A DNA stretch of 64,000 bases from Desmodus rotundus (Eukaryota; Chordata; Mammalia; Chiroptera; Phyllostomidae): NCBI RefSeq assembly GCF_022682495.2, contig NC_071387.1, positions 197,758,143-197,822,142 of the forward strand, given 5' to 3'. A program made the position numbers and the translations under genes. Below, in pieces: positions 23,050-37,244 of the stretch (position 1 is its first letter; each line of letters starts with the position of its first letter). A model generated the notes under the pieces. It saw only the letters and a program-made list of their open reading frames with translations, was not told the DNA's origin and did no database searches.

Positions 23050-26000
23050 CTACAGAGAAAAATCAAAGCCATTTATTCCCAGAAGAAATCCTTAAGTATT
23101 GACTTTAACCTAAGCAGGAAAGAAATTAATCGGATTTTTTCTAAGAAAGCCTCATCCCCAAAGGGAAAATGTCATTTAAACCCTTTAACCATAGCAGTTA
23201 CACTACATAAAAACTATAATGTCATCCCTGTAAGTGAGGCTGTGCCATTTGGCATAATGAACAACGATCTTGTCCTTTTTTGCAGTCCACACAGAAACCT
23301 TTAAAAAATTAAACTTTTAAAAGGACACCTAGTCAGATATAACTTTTCCTTAACCTCTCCAAAGGCACAGGGGGAGGGTTCCACATCACGGAGAAGAGAC
23401 GTGCTGGCACAGTCTGCTTTAATTTCACATTTCAGGTTGATGGCTCACGTCCACTCAGGACGCACACACAGACAGGCGCGCCTCTCTGTAATTCGTTTCC
23501 CGTCAGTTCTCTGTGTACCTTGTGTATTCTTTTAATTCCACATCTTTAAATTAGAAGGTATGGTAATACAAAGGCCAAATGGTGAAGCCTCTCTTGTTAT
23601 GTCCATGTGGGCCATTTTTAATTTTAGTAGAGAGTCTCATGGGATTTTTTTCAAGTCCGAAGAGGGAAAAAGTGAACAGTGCATTCCTTCTTGAGTTACT
23701 AAAATACCAGGAACCATTTGTAAAATACCTTTCATTCTGAAAACTTAAGTTTGTGAAAGGATGGTAAAATCATGGAGAGAATGTTTTAGCAACCTTACTT
23801 AAGGACTCTCTGGGCAGTCCCTAGTAAGAAAATAAATTCTTACCAGGAGATCGTGGGATCTTTGGCTCAGCGGCTTTAGAGCCAAAGGCGACAGAATTGA
23901 TCCTCACGGAGGCCAGTCAGCTTCATTCTGTCGCACAGCAATGACCAATAACTAGAGTCTGGCTGGTGGCCTGGATCGCCCAGGACAGAGGGGCTGCAAT
24001 GTTAAAAGCGGGAAAGCCCCCAGCAGCTGGGATGAGCTGGTTACCCGATCCACAACTGTACCCCAGTTACCACCTGACAAATCCAAGTAGTTGACAAAGT
24101 GAATGGATCTGTGTAAACTCATCCAGAGTAGTTTAAAAACAACTTACATTTAAGTTTTTAAGGAATATTTAAATGCCATTTAATCAAAATTTCACTAGTA
24201 CCTTAAAAAGTTGACCTCTGGTCTCAAAATTAATAACTAGAGAAGATCTCAGTCACAGATAACTGAATATAAAATTGCATAAATGCTTACCCACAGTAAC
24301 AACACGTTATCCAGGTCTAAGAATTGTTTCCAATATTTTGTGCATCAAAGCAGCCAGATTCATTTTTAAAAGAGGAAACACACAACTGAAAAATGCCAGT
24401 GAATGATTCACCTTTCCACAATTTTAAACACCATGCTATCGTATCAACGAAGAAACGGTGATTCAAAATATCTATAGCATCTCTAAATTTGTACAGGTGA
24501 AGGAGGGGAATGAAGTAAGTTCTAGAATTTGGCCACACCCTACAATATCTATCATTCCATCCTTGCAGAAGAATAAAACTCCTTCTCACCAATGAGCGAA
24601 GTATTCTCTAGGAGACCCAAAGTGCCAAGAGAGGGAGATTAATTCTTTTAAGTTCTGTAGCAATCAAGTACTGCCTGTGACCATAAGGGCTTGAAAATTT
24701 AATAAATTCCCCGATATTCTTACAATGGGGTGATCTTTCAGAGCAAGTACCGCAGAGGACGGAAGGTGGTACCGTGCGCACTCTGCCTGATTCTCAGAAT
24801 AATGAAAGATGTTTGAGTGACACTGGGTTTTCAGGACACTTTCCTCCTTCAAACATATTTTTAGGTAAGTACTAAAAAAAGAATGAACTTTGACATGTCC
24901 CAAAACCTGGCATCCAAATTTACCTTTCTTAATTTATTCCCGATTACTTCCCAACACAAACCTTCCATCCTGACTAACCTGGTTTCCTCAGTATCTCCAA
25001 ACTGGCCACACACCATGCCATGCATGTACACTCAAACATGCCAATAACATACAATTTCTCAATTCCTTAAGGACCTCACTATGGGCTTTCCTGGCTGGCT
25101 TTTTACTGACTGGCCCGCAGATTCATCACAGACCCCTTTTGTATGGACCTGCTGCGAGACTGACCGCAACTGGACAAGTGTCACATACAACCTACACACT
25201 TCACTAGCACCGGCTCACAGCAATGAGCTGAATGACGAACGTGGTCATGGACTGAATGTCCTCTATGCCATTGGCTCAGTAACAGCCAATGAATGAATGA
25301 GAAGCACCGGGGGATTTTTTTTTAAACTACAGATCCTTGGGCCTCCCTGGAGTATATGCGGTGGGGATAATCATGGCATTATTATATTTTTAAAAGCTCT
25401 CCAACTGATTCTAGGATTTCAGGAAATTTTAACCACGCCGTGAAAGGGAGCTCCAGGGTAAAAGTGTTCCCAAAGTGCCCACTGGAAATCATGGGACGCA
25501 CGAGGCAGGACTGCCAAGATGAAAGACGAGGTCTACCATCACCTCAACCCGTCTTCTGACCCAGCGATAAACCTGACAGGAGAGATGCAAATCTAAGCGA
25601 CTGTCTAAAGAAGAAAAACTAGATTCACGGTCGTGCTCTCACAGTGCTGTGACTTGAGTATTTCTTTTAAAGTTACTTTACCAATGACTTATGTGGCTTA
25701 AAATGTAACAGTAAAAACCAGGACTTTTTAGTTTTAAATAAGTTTTATGTTTAAAAACATTTTTATTAAACACTTCCATTTTCGAGATTTGTTTAAAACA
25801 ATCAGCACGAGCTGGAATGTCAGCTTTGCAAAGAGCAACCTTCTGTCCGTGCAGATGTTACCGTCACGCTACAAGAAGTTGGTCCCGAGTTTTCACTTTT
25901 ATGAATCGTGGCTATTAAACAATTTGGCAGGCTTTTTAAAACAACAGCTTTGTGTAAATAGAGTACTCTGTGTCTTTACATGGAAACGTTTTAATTCTCC

Positions 26001-27314
26001 ATTTCTGGGAAACCTTATCCTGGTAAGATGCCAATAGAAAACTATTTTATGAAACAATAACATATTTTGAAAACAATCATTTTAATTGGAACAATAATTT
26101 TAATTGTAAAACAGCGTTTTCTTTATAAGATAAAACTAGTTATCTTTTAATTCTCTCTCTTTTTATATCTTTATTTAAACAACACTAGAAGCTAGTTTTA
26201 AAACAAAATAATAAATAAAAAGAAATGGGAAATATAAAGAATAATTATCGCAAGAGATCAATAAACGAATGGACAAAAAAGGACAAAAGGACAAATACCA
26301 CATAAGAAAATTAGGCAAAGGATATTAACAGACCATTATCAAAAGAAAGCATAAAAGGCCAATAAGCATTTTAAATATTGATTTTTGCTAGAAACCAAAA
26401 TAAATACAAAACTGAACTAAATAATAGTTTTCCTCATCAAACTGACAAAGTGTTTGTTGTTAAAATAGTATCACCAATAGGAAGAAATGGGCACTTGCAT
26501 GGTCCCCTCGTCAGAGCACGAATTTTACAACCCTTCTGGAAGGTGTTTGCCCCGTGTACCAGAAACCTTAAAATGTGCATTTATTCACACTACTAATTTC
26601 ACTTATAGGACTTCGTCCTAAGGAATCAGATGGATGAATAGGCAAGAGGTACAAGCAGGTACCTATGCGCACACAGACACAAATGCAACGCAGTATTTGT
26701 CATAGCAAAGGTCTGGAAGCGACCTGGGCACCCAACAACAGGGAGTTAATTTTATAACTTAGGGGCTTTTTTCTCCTCCTTACTACACTCCTAAAGAAAT
26801 TTAAGACTATGGGAAAATAATACTTGTGGTGGTTTCTAGACAAGGATGAGAAGGGAAAGGTCTAAATATTTAATATTTAATATAATAATACTTAATAGTA
26901 TGATGCCAAAACAATTTGAAATATATCTATCCTAAAGAGACCACAAAACTGAATAGTATCATCTTTGCAGAATGGAATTATGGATCATTTGTATTGCCTT
27001 CCTTGGGCTGCTCTTCGACTTTCCTAATTTTCTACAGTGAAGATATATTACTTTTATACCTAGAGAAAAATCAGACCTGAACATATCTAAAAACTTCAAA
27101 GCTCTCCATCATGAGCAGAATAAATTTACTAAGATGGACTTACTACCAAATATGCCTACACTGTAATATTTTCCATATTTACTAAATACTTAAAAATTAC
27201 TCAAGGATATAAGCAACGCGTCCATAACCTTTGAAAAGTTGTTAGTGTTTTTCTGCAACCCTCGGATCTGGAAAGAGGGGCTCCGTCTCTGCGGGCGTGA
27301 GCACCAGAACGTAC
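23050..27314 (-). other. DROSHA: DROSHA intron between window exons 10 and 11
   Basis: A 4.3 kb intron. One decayed L1 3' region sits near 26.3-27.1 kb, about 250 bases from exon 10. The remainder (23.1-26.2 kb) shows nothing recognisable. Confidence 0.8.
26270..27060 (+). mobile_element. Old L1 3' region (L1ME/L1MC-like), degenerate
   Basis: Successive L1 ORF2 C-terminal landmarks are visible: aggcaaaggatattaacaga, aaaaggccaataagcatttt, a decayed block around 26440-26560 (tcaaactgacaaag), then gtatttgtcatagcaaaggt and ctggaagcgacctgggcacc. All frames are broken. Antisense to DROSHA; exon 10 lies about 250 bases beyond its end. Boundaries are approximate. Confidence 0.75.
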
Positions 27315-27484
27315 CGTGCCGGGGTTGGTGACGATCATGCCTTTGCACTCCTCGGCGTACTTCTGCCACTCCAGCTCCTCCCACTGCAGCATGTTGGCGA
27401 TCTCCTCCTCCGGCACCAGGGCCTTGCTGCACCGCAGCAAGTACAGGAGGATCTGGTGCATGGACAGCACTTCCTTTCCTCCGT
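27315..27484 (-). CDS. DROSHA: DROSHA exon, window exon 10 (about residues 691-747)
   Basis: At 170 bases this is one of the longest exons. Acceptor ccgccag precedes AC, which completes Asp; it ends GGC-ACG before donor gtacgt. It encodes GGKEVLSMHQILLYLLRCSK, then ALVPEEEIANMLQWEELEWQ and KYAEECKGMIVTNPGT. In the family this leads from the platform part into the PAZ-like part of the central domain. The codons are clearly GC-rich at third positions (CTG, GTG, GAG, AAG), unlike most neighbouring exons, a local composition difference also seen in exon 1. Confidence 0.97.
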
Positions 27485-28654
27485 CTGGCGGGGAGTGGAG
27501 AGAGACTGAAAAGTAAGGCTGCTCAATGAACAGCCAATCCGCCGAGCAAGGCAAAACAAGATGACAGGGAAAACAGAGCACTTCTATGAAGGTGATGCAG
27601 AATTTACATTGTTCAGCCAGGTGCCGAACCACCTGAAAGCCGTCTGTTTCACTGATGAAGAGTGCTCATAAACCATCTCATTTACTAAAACGGTAAGAGC
27701 AACATTATAAACGATAAAAGGCTCTATGTGTAAGGTATGAATATAAGAAAAGGTGACTACCTAAATAAATTAAAAACCACCAGCTTACAGAACCACAGTT
27801 TGTAATATATGAAACTTAAATATTTTATCATTCTTTCTAGGATAACAGATGAAAGCTCTTTAGAAGACTGTTATTGTCTTAAGGAAATTCTAAGCTTTGG
27901 GGATACTTATGGATGTTTTCAATAGGCTATTACTGTGTTATGGTCTAAATTTTTGGTGCTAATGTGCTGCACCTGCCATGAGGAATAGAACTAGCGAGCC
28001 TGTGCTAATATCATGAAGATGATTATGGAGTCAGTGCGTGGGAAAATACCAAGTATTCTGAGGCTTACAGAGCACATGCCACGAAGTACGGAAGACAGAA
28101 ACAACAAAGGACATAATTACAGTACTTTGGAAAAAGCCAATTAATCTGGTACTTCATGAACCAAAGACTCATTTAATGTGGGCATTAATTTCGGGTGCAC
28201 AGCCTTCTGCCTCCTCTTTGAACCAGTATGTGCAGCCACCTCACACTCCCTTTCTTTGCTTAGGCCCACCCAGAGGAAAGACAACAGCCCTGAAGGTTTA
28301 GAGGGCAATGCCCTCCCCAGGTCACGACATATGCTAGGAACAGCAGTACAGAACCAAACGCTTCATGAGGAATGAGGGAACCAAGATGGCGGGGATGGGT
28401 GAGCACAAATGAGAACGTCCCATTTGTGCTGGAGGAGTTAGCGACAGCCAAGGAATTTGGAGTACCAGAAAATGGAAAAGGGTGAAAGACTTTAATACAA
28501 GTTGCTATGGGCTAAGAACTTTGAAAGGCCTATGCATGGGAGAAAGAAGAGAGTAAAGATCAAGATTTTTGTGTTTTTTTTTAAATCTTGGATGCCACTC
28601 TGAATCTAGACGGCATTGCCTGCTACAGAGCTATATATGTAGGCATGCATTCAT

Positions 28655-29190
28655 TCATTAGTCTGAATACTTGTTTATTCATTCAGCAAATATTTACTGA
28701 GCCCCTACTACGTAGCAGGCACTCTCCTAGACACCAGAAACACAGTGGCAATGTGAAGAGGCATAGCCCCTTATACTGCAGGGGAGAGAAAGAGAGAATA
28801 CACAACTACGTAACAGATCAGGTCTCGGTGAGGGCCATGAAGGAGACCAAAGTGGGCCAGGGCCCGCAGCCATGTGTAAAGGGTGGTCAAGAAAGGTGTC
28901 TCCGACGAAGTGCCATGTGAGCAAACACTGAAAGATGCAGAGGGGCCCACCGTGCAGCCATCTGGGAGAAAACTGCCTGGGGTCACAGCGCAAGCTCACA
29001 GGTGGAGAGAGACTCACGTGTTCCCGAAGTGCAAAGAGGCCAGTGTAGATGGAGTGAAATGAGGAGTGTGAGGGAGGCGGCAAGACGGTCCGTTCGTGCA
29101 AAGCTTTACAGAGCACGGCAAGAGCTCTGGATTCCACTCTCACATGGGGGCATGTTTTCAACATTATGGACCACTGTGTGTGGACCACAT
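28655..29190 (+). mobile_element. L2 LINE fragment
   Basis: The plus strand starts ttattcattcagcaaatatt and continues actgagcccctactacgtag, caggcactctcctagacacc, the widespread L2 3' block, followed by ggtcaagaaaggtgtctccg and tgccatgtgagcaaacactg, and ccagtgtagatggagtgaaa. The strand label follows the direction in which these motifs read; L2 consensus strand may be the opposite. A 191-codon minus-strand open frame here is chance. Confidence 0.75.
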
Positions 29191-32100
29191 CCCAGTCGTG
29201 GGGAAAAAAATTCAAACAGAGCCACAAGGTCCAGGCCCCCATGAAACAAGTAGAGTAATAATGATTAATCACAATACCTAGAGGGATCTTTGCAGAAAAC
29301 ATCCTGAAAACAGAGATCCCGTAACCAAGAAGTCACTAAAACGCAAAATACAATCAACGCACACGAGGACCTGTTCTATCTACTGCCTCAGACTGTTGTT
29401 CGCAGCAGTGAAATTCTTTATGCCTCGTTACAAAACATCTGCCTTAGACCCAGGAATCACCTTGATTAACAAACTTCCATAATTAACGACCTCTTTATGT
29501 ATCAGAGTTTGTCTCAAGACATTTCAATATGCCTCCATGTGACATGTCTTCCTCAGTGAGGTCCCCCTCTTTGCAAAGGGGCCCAGCAAACCCTAGTGCC
29601 TGTTTGTCATAAGGCCTATCGTCAGTGTGGGCCCACAGTAACCTCTGCTCCCCGGGGCCCTGGGGTGAGCAAGGGAATGCGAGAGCTGCACAGCTGGAGT
29701 ACGCGCTGCATGAGCACACATTCAGAACAGCAGGGACAAGGGAAGCTGCAGAGCCTGGAGTAGAGCCACTAGGAACCACCAAGAAAAGAAAGGGTAAAAT
29801 AGTATTTGGCTCATCATCTCGTATTTGGTAAGATTCCAAAAGAGTACTTTGGACCAATAAGGGTACGGCAGGAGTCCAGGGTACCAGAAGAAGGAGCAGA
29901 GGGTTGTTTTCCTACAAGGATCAGAAGAGAGTTTTGAGATCTTACATGGAGAGGTTGGTTGGTGCACAGTGGATGGCGCAAACAGAGGCAACTCCAAGTG
30001 CACAAGAAACAGCACTAGATTCTCGCCACAAGCAGTTACAGATGGCTGACTTTGTGAAACTTCAAACAGAAGTGGAGCAGAGGCATTGAATTTAAAGCAA
30101 AAAGACTAAAAAACCAGAAGAGTTGCCAGAAGAAGAAAACGCTTAAGCCTACAAACCGGGGTACTGCCCAATTCAGGAGAATACTCGCGAGACAAAGACA
30201 GAAGGCCAACAATGCCTGTAGGAACACTTCCTCGGAGCCTGGGCGCAAAGCTGCCGGCGAGGCAGGAGTTCTGCAGCAGCACAGAACCTGGAAAACTTTA
30301 AATAAACACACACATACACACCAGGTGCAAAGTTGGTAATGCTGAAGGAGAAAGTGTAAATCCATGTTGAAATCTGCTAAATATTTAAAATAGCACCTAA
30401 AACCGAAAAAGGTAGGTATTTAGCACTGTGAAAAAGTAGAAACCCAGGGCAGGCAACCTAAGGAGGGGGACTGAGGCACTGCCTCTGGTTTAATAATGGG
30501 GTGCAAGCCTTAAGGAAATACAAGGAAAAGGAGACAAGACCAGAGAGTCCTGCCAGAGCCCTGCAGGGGCTGCGTCTGCACACCCAGCCCAGGAAGAAGA
30601 CACTCATAAATATTTGTGGAATGACTTTCTGAAGCAGATAAATAACAGGGCCACTCGCTCACAGACGGCCATGAATTTACCAATGTTAATGAATTGGCTC
30701 TTTTGGTTTGTCTGCATTGCTACATGTTTATGTTGGGGATTTATGGAACGATGTCACCGAGGGCTAAGAAGTGATTTTGATCTCGTTGGCTGAGATAAAT
30801 AGGACAGGACATAAATGAGAAATCAGCGCGGGTAAGCTAAGGTTAGTGGGATCTGTGCCAGCACTGGGGCTGGGCCCAGGACAACGGCTCGTTATTCGGC
30901 AGAACTGGGCTTTGTGTTTCAGGGAATGCATCTGGGCAGTCACTGAGAACCGACAGGCTTCACAAACCATTTCTTAGAGACCCAGCTCTCTCCATTTATA
31001 TTGCTGGATTGTTTATATGGTTACTTGCGGGGAGGGCAATTTGTTAGGGAATTTGCGTTAAGAATACGGCTGGTTACACAAGCATTTCTCGGCAGTCTAC
31101 CACTCAATTTTAAGAAATACAAACATGCCTTCCTCTTTCCTACACTGAGAATAACGGAGTAACTGCATTACTATGTCTCCTGTGTACTCTTAGTAAGATG
31201 CCTTTACATAAGGCATCTTCATGTTTGAAAACTTGTATTAATGGCAGGCATTTTCTAAACTTTCCAAATATAAAGTCCTATTAAGATGCCAATTCAATTA
31301 ATGTTTTTTTCAAGCCACACTTGCCTCCCTGGGAATTCTGAGGTACTCTCCCGCCCTCTCGCCCCCTGTCAGCCACACCAAGAACTACTTCTCCGGAATG
31401 GGGCTGCTCCCAACGATGGATCTGCAAAACCGACTCAGGGTTCCAAACCTCTGCTACAGCAATGCCAGAAGCAATGAGCAGGCTTTCCCGTCAATGCAGC
31501 CTTCCTAACTTGAGCTGCACCGCGCCCCAGCCCCAGCTACAGCCAAAATAAACTTTCAACTGGCTCTAGGAGAGTTCATGTCAACCGTATGACTACTAAA
31601 GGGAGATCCGGGATAGGAAAAAAAATTGACAAAAATTTTAAATCTCAATAAACTGATTGTTCTATGGTTTCACGTCTAGCAAACTGACCTTCACTGAATA
31701 ATACTTGGTTTAAACCATAAGCTTAATTTTGAGTAAATCTGTATAAAGCAACTGAGACAGCTATCTTGAAAACAAGTAAACTGGAGAACTGAAAAAAGTA
31801 TGATGCTTGACAGACTTTCAACCAGAGATAATAAACTGGTATCAAGGAAAAGCGAATGAGAATGGAGGACCGCGAACGAACAGCTGAAACACACGCCGGC
31901 TGCGCGGTCTCACGGGTGTGCGAGCGAGACGCCAGCCTGACCGAGAGCCTTCCTTCTGCCTGTTAGATGAAGCTACATCAGACGAGCAACACTCAGTGCT
32001 GGCAGATGTACAGAAAATGGGTACTGTTAAAAATGTTGGTTGCATTTAAATGTTGGTTAAAAACTACAAATTATGTCCTTTTTAGAGGGAACTTGGCCAG

Positions 32101-33330
32101 TAGTTTTCCAAATTTAAAATGTGCATATTGTTGTAACAAATAATGTCACACCTGGGACCCCACCTTAGAGAAACAATGACATAGATGCCGAACAACAGAT
32201 GCACAAAACTATTCCTGGAGTATTTTTATAATGGGGAAAAATGGAGATCTCCGAAATATTCTTCACTAAGGAATCATCAAAAATTACTGTCTATTCATAC
32301 TAGGAATTCTCTGTAGGTTTTAAAGAATTGAGGCAATGTATTTATAGAGGGGATGCCTCTCTATCAATACAAGGGGTGTAACATACTGAGTGTTAATCAG
32401 CCCGCTGAAAGACAAAAGCATTAATCTTCCCATACAGGTTACAACAAATACAAATCAAACCTCTTAGAGCACCTACTCACTTTCACACGCCTAGAAAGGG
32501 TGTTCACTTTTTCGTCTACACACCTTTGCACTGTTTGTCACGTACACATGCACGCACACACACACCAACTCAACCCAAGTAAGGGCAGAGAGACCACTTC
32601 AATTCTGTGAAGACAACATGGCCATTTCCATAAATGGTGCTTGGTCAATTGGGTATCTATACTGAAATCGTCAAGGTTTCTTTAGTATGTATATTTTCAA
32701 AGTATATCGTGTTTGAAAAATAAGTCAATAGACATTTTTTAATGACAACATGTTACCCCTAAATAGTATGAAAAATATTTTGTGAGAGTAAAAATCCCAG
32801 AGTAAGTATCTAACATAAGATTTTTCTTTATGATGATTCTAAAACTGTCCACTTTCTCTTACAGACTTGCTTGGTCATAAAATGCCTAGAGGCGGATAGA
32901 TACCAAAAGAAACTCATTCTAACGCAAGCAGTAAGCTCACTGCCACAGCTCCATTATACAATGCATTCACTTGAAAAGAAAAAAGGACTTCTCAATAAAA
33001 TAAAACCAGATGTATAAAGGGGAAATGCTTTTGAATACATTTGCCAAACAAAATAAACATTAACAATAATGCTAAAAGTGTAAGTAACGCTATTCTAAAA
33101 TAAAAATAAGCCTTTGTGACTGAGTGTCTGGACTGAAGGAAGGGCAAAATCCTGAGGAAAATCTAAGTCAGGCTGAACAGACCAGAAACACAAGCCACAA
33201 AAGGATGCATTGGAGCTGGGAGGAAAGGAAGGAGAGCTCAGCCGGCAGACCAGGTCAAGGCCCAGTACTAGTTAAGCTAAAACTGAAGCATGTCCCCGGA
33301 CGTGGTCTTTTGGAGGTTGGCTTTGACATC

Positions 33331-33347
33331 AGCAGCAGCAGCAGCAG
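33331..33347. repeat. AGC microsatellite, short
   Basis: Five AGC units plus a partial one on plus, in the intron between exons 9 and 10. Confidence 0.9.
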
Positions 33348-34586
33348 TGTGGGGACAGGGTCAACGGGGCTGGGCTGCCCCAGCGAAGCTGGCTGTGAGT
33401 GGCCCCGAGTCTGATAGGCTCTAAGGTGAGTTCTAAGGCCTGGGGGGGAGGTCGGCTTCCTGCTCCTGAGTGGGGGGGGGGGAGGAGCAACAAGCATGAG
33501 GAGGAGGGGAGCATACGGCGAAATTTCTGAAACTGCTGATACTCAGAGATGGGAAGAAAGCTTACATGCTGCAAAGCTCAACAGCTGAAACTATAGATCA
33601 CACACAGATTTATCGCAGCAGCCAAATTTTTGCTCCGGCATCTCTGAGTGGCCCACATACGGGCGAAGAAAAGGCCAGCGGTTGAACTGACATTTCCATG
33701 GAGGATGGTGGTTAGCAGAAGGCGCCGAGCCCACCAGAGCTGAGAGACAGAAGTCAGAACACAGCGCGGAAGCACGAAAACAAAGAAAGGCGACTATGGA
33801 GGGAGAAAAGGGAAGATTCAAGTAAAAGCAAAGCAACCGCGGGCACGAGGGGCTGGAAGTGCAGAAGGGCACCACCGGCAATAGCAGTGAATGAGAAATC
33901 AGAAGAGGAAGGAGCCTAGGGATGAATTCATTTAGCGCGGCGAAGGCTTTGCAAACGAAACGACACCAAAGGTTTCATTACGAACCCAACTATTTTAAAA
34001 ACACTAAATATAATGCCATATCTCACAGCTACACTCTTGAAAAACATTTAAAAACAGTGAAAATATCGCTTAAAAACATGTCATATAGTTACTTCTATTT
34101 TTTCATTTAGTGAGAAGATAAATTCTTGTCTTTTCACTCTAAAATAAGTAAAAGTAAATGTCAAAAAATAGGTAATAACAAGTCCAATACCAACTTAATA
34201 CAACCATTTACTGTAGTAATTTTTGGCATAGTTATAGTTATATTGTATATAAAATTTTGTAATGATTGTTTTCTAATTAACTGTATGCATTTTGAAGCTA
34301 CACGCATTTTTCCATATTAATTTTAACACTTGCAAGATATTTTATCAAGTGGAATTTCAAAATGTAACAATCAATTCTCCCACTGCTCATATACTTTGGG
34401 GCTACCATGAATTGCACAGGGGTCTAATCAGAGCGGATGGTTTTACACCGTTAGTGCCTGACCCGAGAAGCAGAGAATCACCGGTGTCTGTGGTGGGAAA
34501 GTCGTCCCTAAAGAGTGAAAGGAGAACAGCAGGCTTATTTCCAGACACACTACCTCAACCGGTCACTGACAAGCCAGAAGACTTAC

Positions 34587-34661
34587 CTGGAAGAAACCTT
34601 ACAAAACGTGGCATGAAATGAAATCTTGGGCAGCAGGGAGGACTGTCTTCAAACAAAGGAC
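34587..34661 (-). CDS. DROSHA: DROSHA exon, window exon 9 (about residues 666-691), second zinc knot
   Basis: The 75-base exon starts with GT (completing Gly) after acceptor gctttag and ends CCA-G before donor gtaagt. It encodes PLFEDSPPCCPRFHFMPRFV and RFLP. The second Cys of CC and the His of RFH correspond to human Cys676 and His680, completing the zinc site formed with Cys561 and His609. All four ligands of this site are therefore intact in the animal. The exon is separated from the next by the second longest intron in the window (7.1 kb). Confidence 0.97.
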
Positions 34662-35623
34662 CTAAAGCAAACAAGAGAAAGGGAGAGAACAAAAGTAAAT
34701 AAAACAGCCTTAGAAAACGAACATTGCCACTTAATCCCTAAGATTCTTGGTAATGACAAACACACACCACCAGAAGTAGGGGCATTAAAAACCCACCCCT
34801 CTTCCTAACAGGGAAACCAGTCACGTGGCAGCTGCCGCCAGCATCAGGTGAAAACTGCGGCGAGGGGACTACCGGGAGGAGGAGGTGGGTGGAGGCCCCA
34901 AGGATATGTGCTGTACAGTGTACAGGGCCAAACCATTTTTAGAAATTCAAAAATATAAAGATTTTTGTTATAAATGAACTACTGCATGATACAATATGCT
35001 TGTTTTAATTCCTTTCCACTTTAATCAAATACAACTTGGGAAGGAAAAAGAGAGAAATACTATTAAAAACTTGTTTCGAAAAGCCATTCATCGATACACT
35101 GTTTGAAAACAAATAAGTAAATGTCTACTGGAATAGAAACAACTCCAAAAGAGTAAACTATTATCCAGCATCCAAGGACCAAGTTTTGAATTAATGTAGC
35201 TCACGGTGTATGAACTGTTTTTAGTTCTGTTTTAATAAACTATTATTTTGGAAGTTTATTACAGCAAAGCTCAGTAGATTTAAAATATTAACTAACGAGA
35301 TGCACGTAAGTCAAGGTAATTACTCATAATAACTGACACCATCTCCGTGCGTGTCAGCCAGGTGATGGGCAATGGTGATCTTGGACAACAGGCGCTGTCA
35401 AACTGTATTAAAAAAGGCCCTGGGGCTCCAGGGGTGCATTCGGTTAACACGCGGTACTTATAAGACAGTGAGTAGCGGAAAAAGAAGATCCTTAAGAACG
35501 TACTCATGTCACACTTTTCCCTGGGCATTTCAGAAAATAACACAAATTTCAACCATGCTCCTGCCCGCTGCGTAGCACCATGCTCTAGAAGCATCACACT
35601 TTTCTTTAAATCCTATTATTTAC
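34662..35623 (-). other. DROSHA: DROSHA intron between window exons 8 and 9
   Basis: About 960 bases of mostly AT-rich intron. I see no recognisable gene or repeat. A 101-codon minus-strand open frame at 35292-35597 has no features of a protein and overlaps no exon. Confidence 0.8.
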
Positions 35624-35705
35624 CTTTAAGATTCCAGTCGTATAATTCCAAAATATCTCTAAATAGGAATAATGAAAATAGTTCAAGTCCCTTCACACAA
35701 AAATT
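35624..35705 (-). CDS. DROSHA: DROSHA exon, window exon 8 (about residues 639-666)
   Basis: Acceptor tttttcag, then AAT-TTT-TGT; the exon ends AAA-G before donor gtaaat, leaving one base of a Gly codon. It encodes 27 residues, NFCVKGLELFSLFLFRDILE followed by LYDWNLK, a hydrophobic amphipathic helix (LFSLFLFRDIL) typical of the core of the central domain. The Cys here is not a known zinc ligand. The reading is longer than it appears in a simple ORF scan because the exon is too short to be called on its own. Confidence 0.96.
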
Positions 35706-37244
35706 CTGAAAAATAAACCAAAATTAAATTACTATAGAACTGCGAAGATATGCCTCAACATTAACTAAAGGTTGCACTTGTTCTAGTCAAGTGTCTTAAA
35801 AACTGTCTATCGAAACTATACGAAAACCATGTAATTTCCTAAGGAGTCTGACCACCGTCCTATAAATCACAGCTCACTGGCTTGAGACACAAATGAAGTA
35901 GGCAATAGAGACATTAGAATTCCCAAGAAACGTGCACTCAGTCTTTCCCAGCAGTTAAGTAAAAGGAGGTGAAAATTAAAAATTGAAAATTCTTGTGTCA
36001 TACTTCTCTAACCCAATTATAAAATCAGAATCCCCTGGGGACTTCTTGTTAATGCAAGTTGCACGCGCACATGTGTGCACATGCCCACGGGCTCTTACAG
36101 GTTTGCCCCTCACCTGGCCCTGCTCACTGGCACCCCCTCAACCCACCCAGAGTCCCTGAGACGGAGCAATCATAAACAGAGGCCTTTCGGGACAAAAAAG
36201 GTCAAATTCTTAATGAAGGTAAATAATAGGCTATGAAAAACTACAAAACTTTGTACCAAAATTTCTCCAGTAAACAAGCTTAACAGATGATATATATGCA
36301 AGTAAGATCTGTCTCATAATTCTTCCTCCTATTTGTTTTGCTCAGGTTCATAAATCACCCCCAAGGAAGATAACTCCAGAGTCATAAACCTTTACAATAG
36401 CAAATGAAGGCTTATGACCTTAAAAACCAAAAGAAAGCAAAGAGCCCTCTTAGGCTAGAGAATGAAGGGGAGGCCCTCTCTCTTTAATTCTTTCTGAAAG
36501 ACAGGTGGAGTCACTAGGCCTTGCTTTGAGTGAACAGGTGCGAGCTAAGCACGTGTGTGATGCTTATCAACCCCCCCTGCTGCTCGGCTGCCCGTGACCA
36601 AGCTACACTGTTAAACAAGGTTTGCAAGAAGAGCCAGGGGCTCAGGAAATCGACCCCAACTCCAACACGAGGTTAAGTGCACAAGCTTGTTTGCTGTCTA
36701 GTTGTTATTTCTTCGTGTGATTTGTTGACATCACTAAATTCAAGATCAGGCAATGAATCATCCTGAGATTCACATTAATCTTGCTTTGGAATTTTAAACC
36801 TCTCGCATATATTTAGATAAATCTGCTGCTGAGCATCCGCAATGAAAAACAATTAGGGAAAATATGTAAATATATGGGAAGAAAAATGAACCGAGCATTG
36901 ATCTTGTCATTGGAGATAATGAATAAGATTATTCCAACAGCTATCAGATGCGGTTTCACTATTCTAATTTCCTCTGATAACTGCCAGTAATCAAAACCCA
37001 TCCCCTATCCAAAACAAGCTGGAAACGAATGTAAAGTTACTATCAGTAGATGCAAAACAAGGGCTCCAAAGTTGAAAAATGACCCGAATTTTAACCCTGT
37101 GTATCTCACTGACCCTTTCAACAGTGAACACAATACTTTAGGGGAATTCCTAGGGCCACAAGCCAGAGCTGGCCAAGTTCAGTGCTGTAAAGATGTAAGT
37201 GGGGGATAAACAGAAGAGCAAAGCTGTTAAATAGTCTGCCTTAC
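35706..37244 (-). other. DROSHA: DROSHA intron between window exons 7 and 8
   Basis: A 1.5 kb intron with no clear repeat. A stretch at 36005-36062 (containing tcagaatcccctgggga) resembles one end of a MER5-type element, but it is too short to call. An alternating purine-pyrimidine tract follows at 36060-36085. Confidence 0.75.

Larger units (their letters stand above)
27485..34586 (-). other. DROSHA: DROSHA intron between window exons 9 and 10
   Basis: A 7.1 kb intron with a long L2 fragment, possible L1-like sequence near 32150-32290, a short AGC microsatellite (33331-33347) and a G11 run (33472-33482). Large parts (29.3-32.1 and 32.3-34.5 kb) contain nothing I can name. Confidence 0.8.

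Noticed and set aside
28727..29302. 191-codon minus-strand open frame
   Set aside because: It falls within an L2 fragment and has a composition (Ser, Pro, Cys, His rich) typical of a chance antisense frame.
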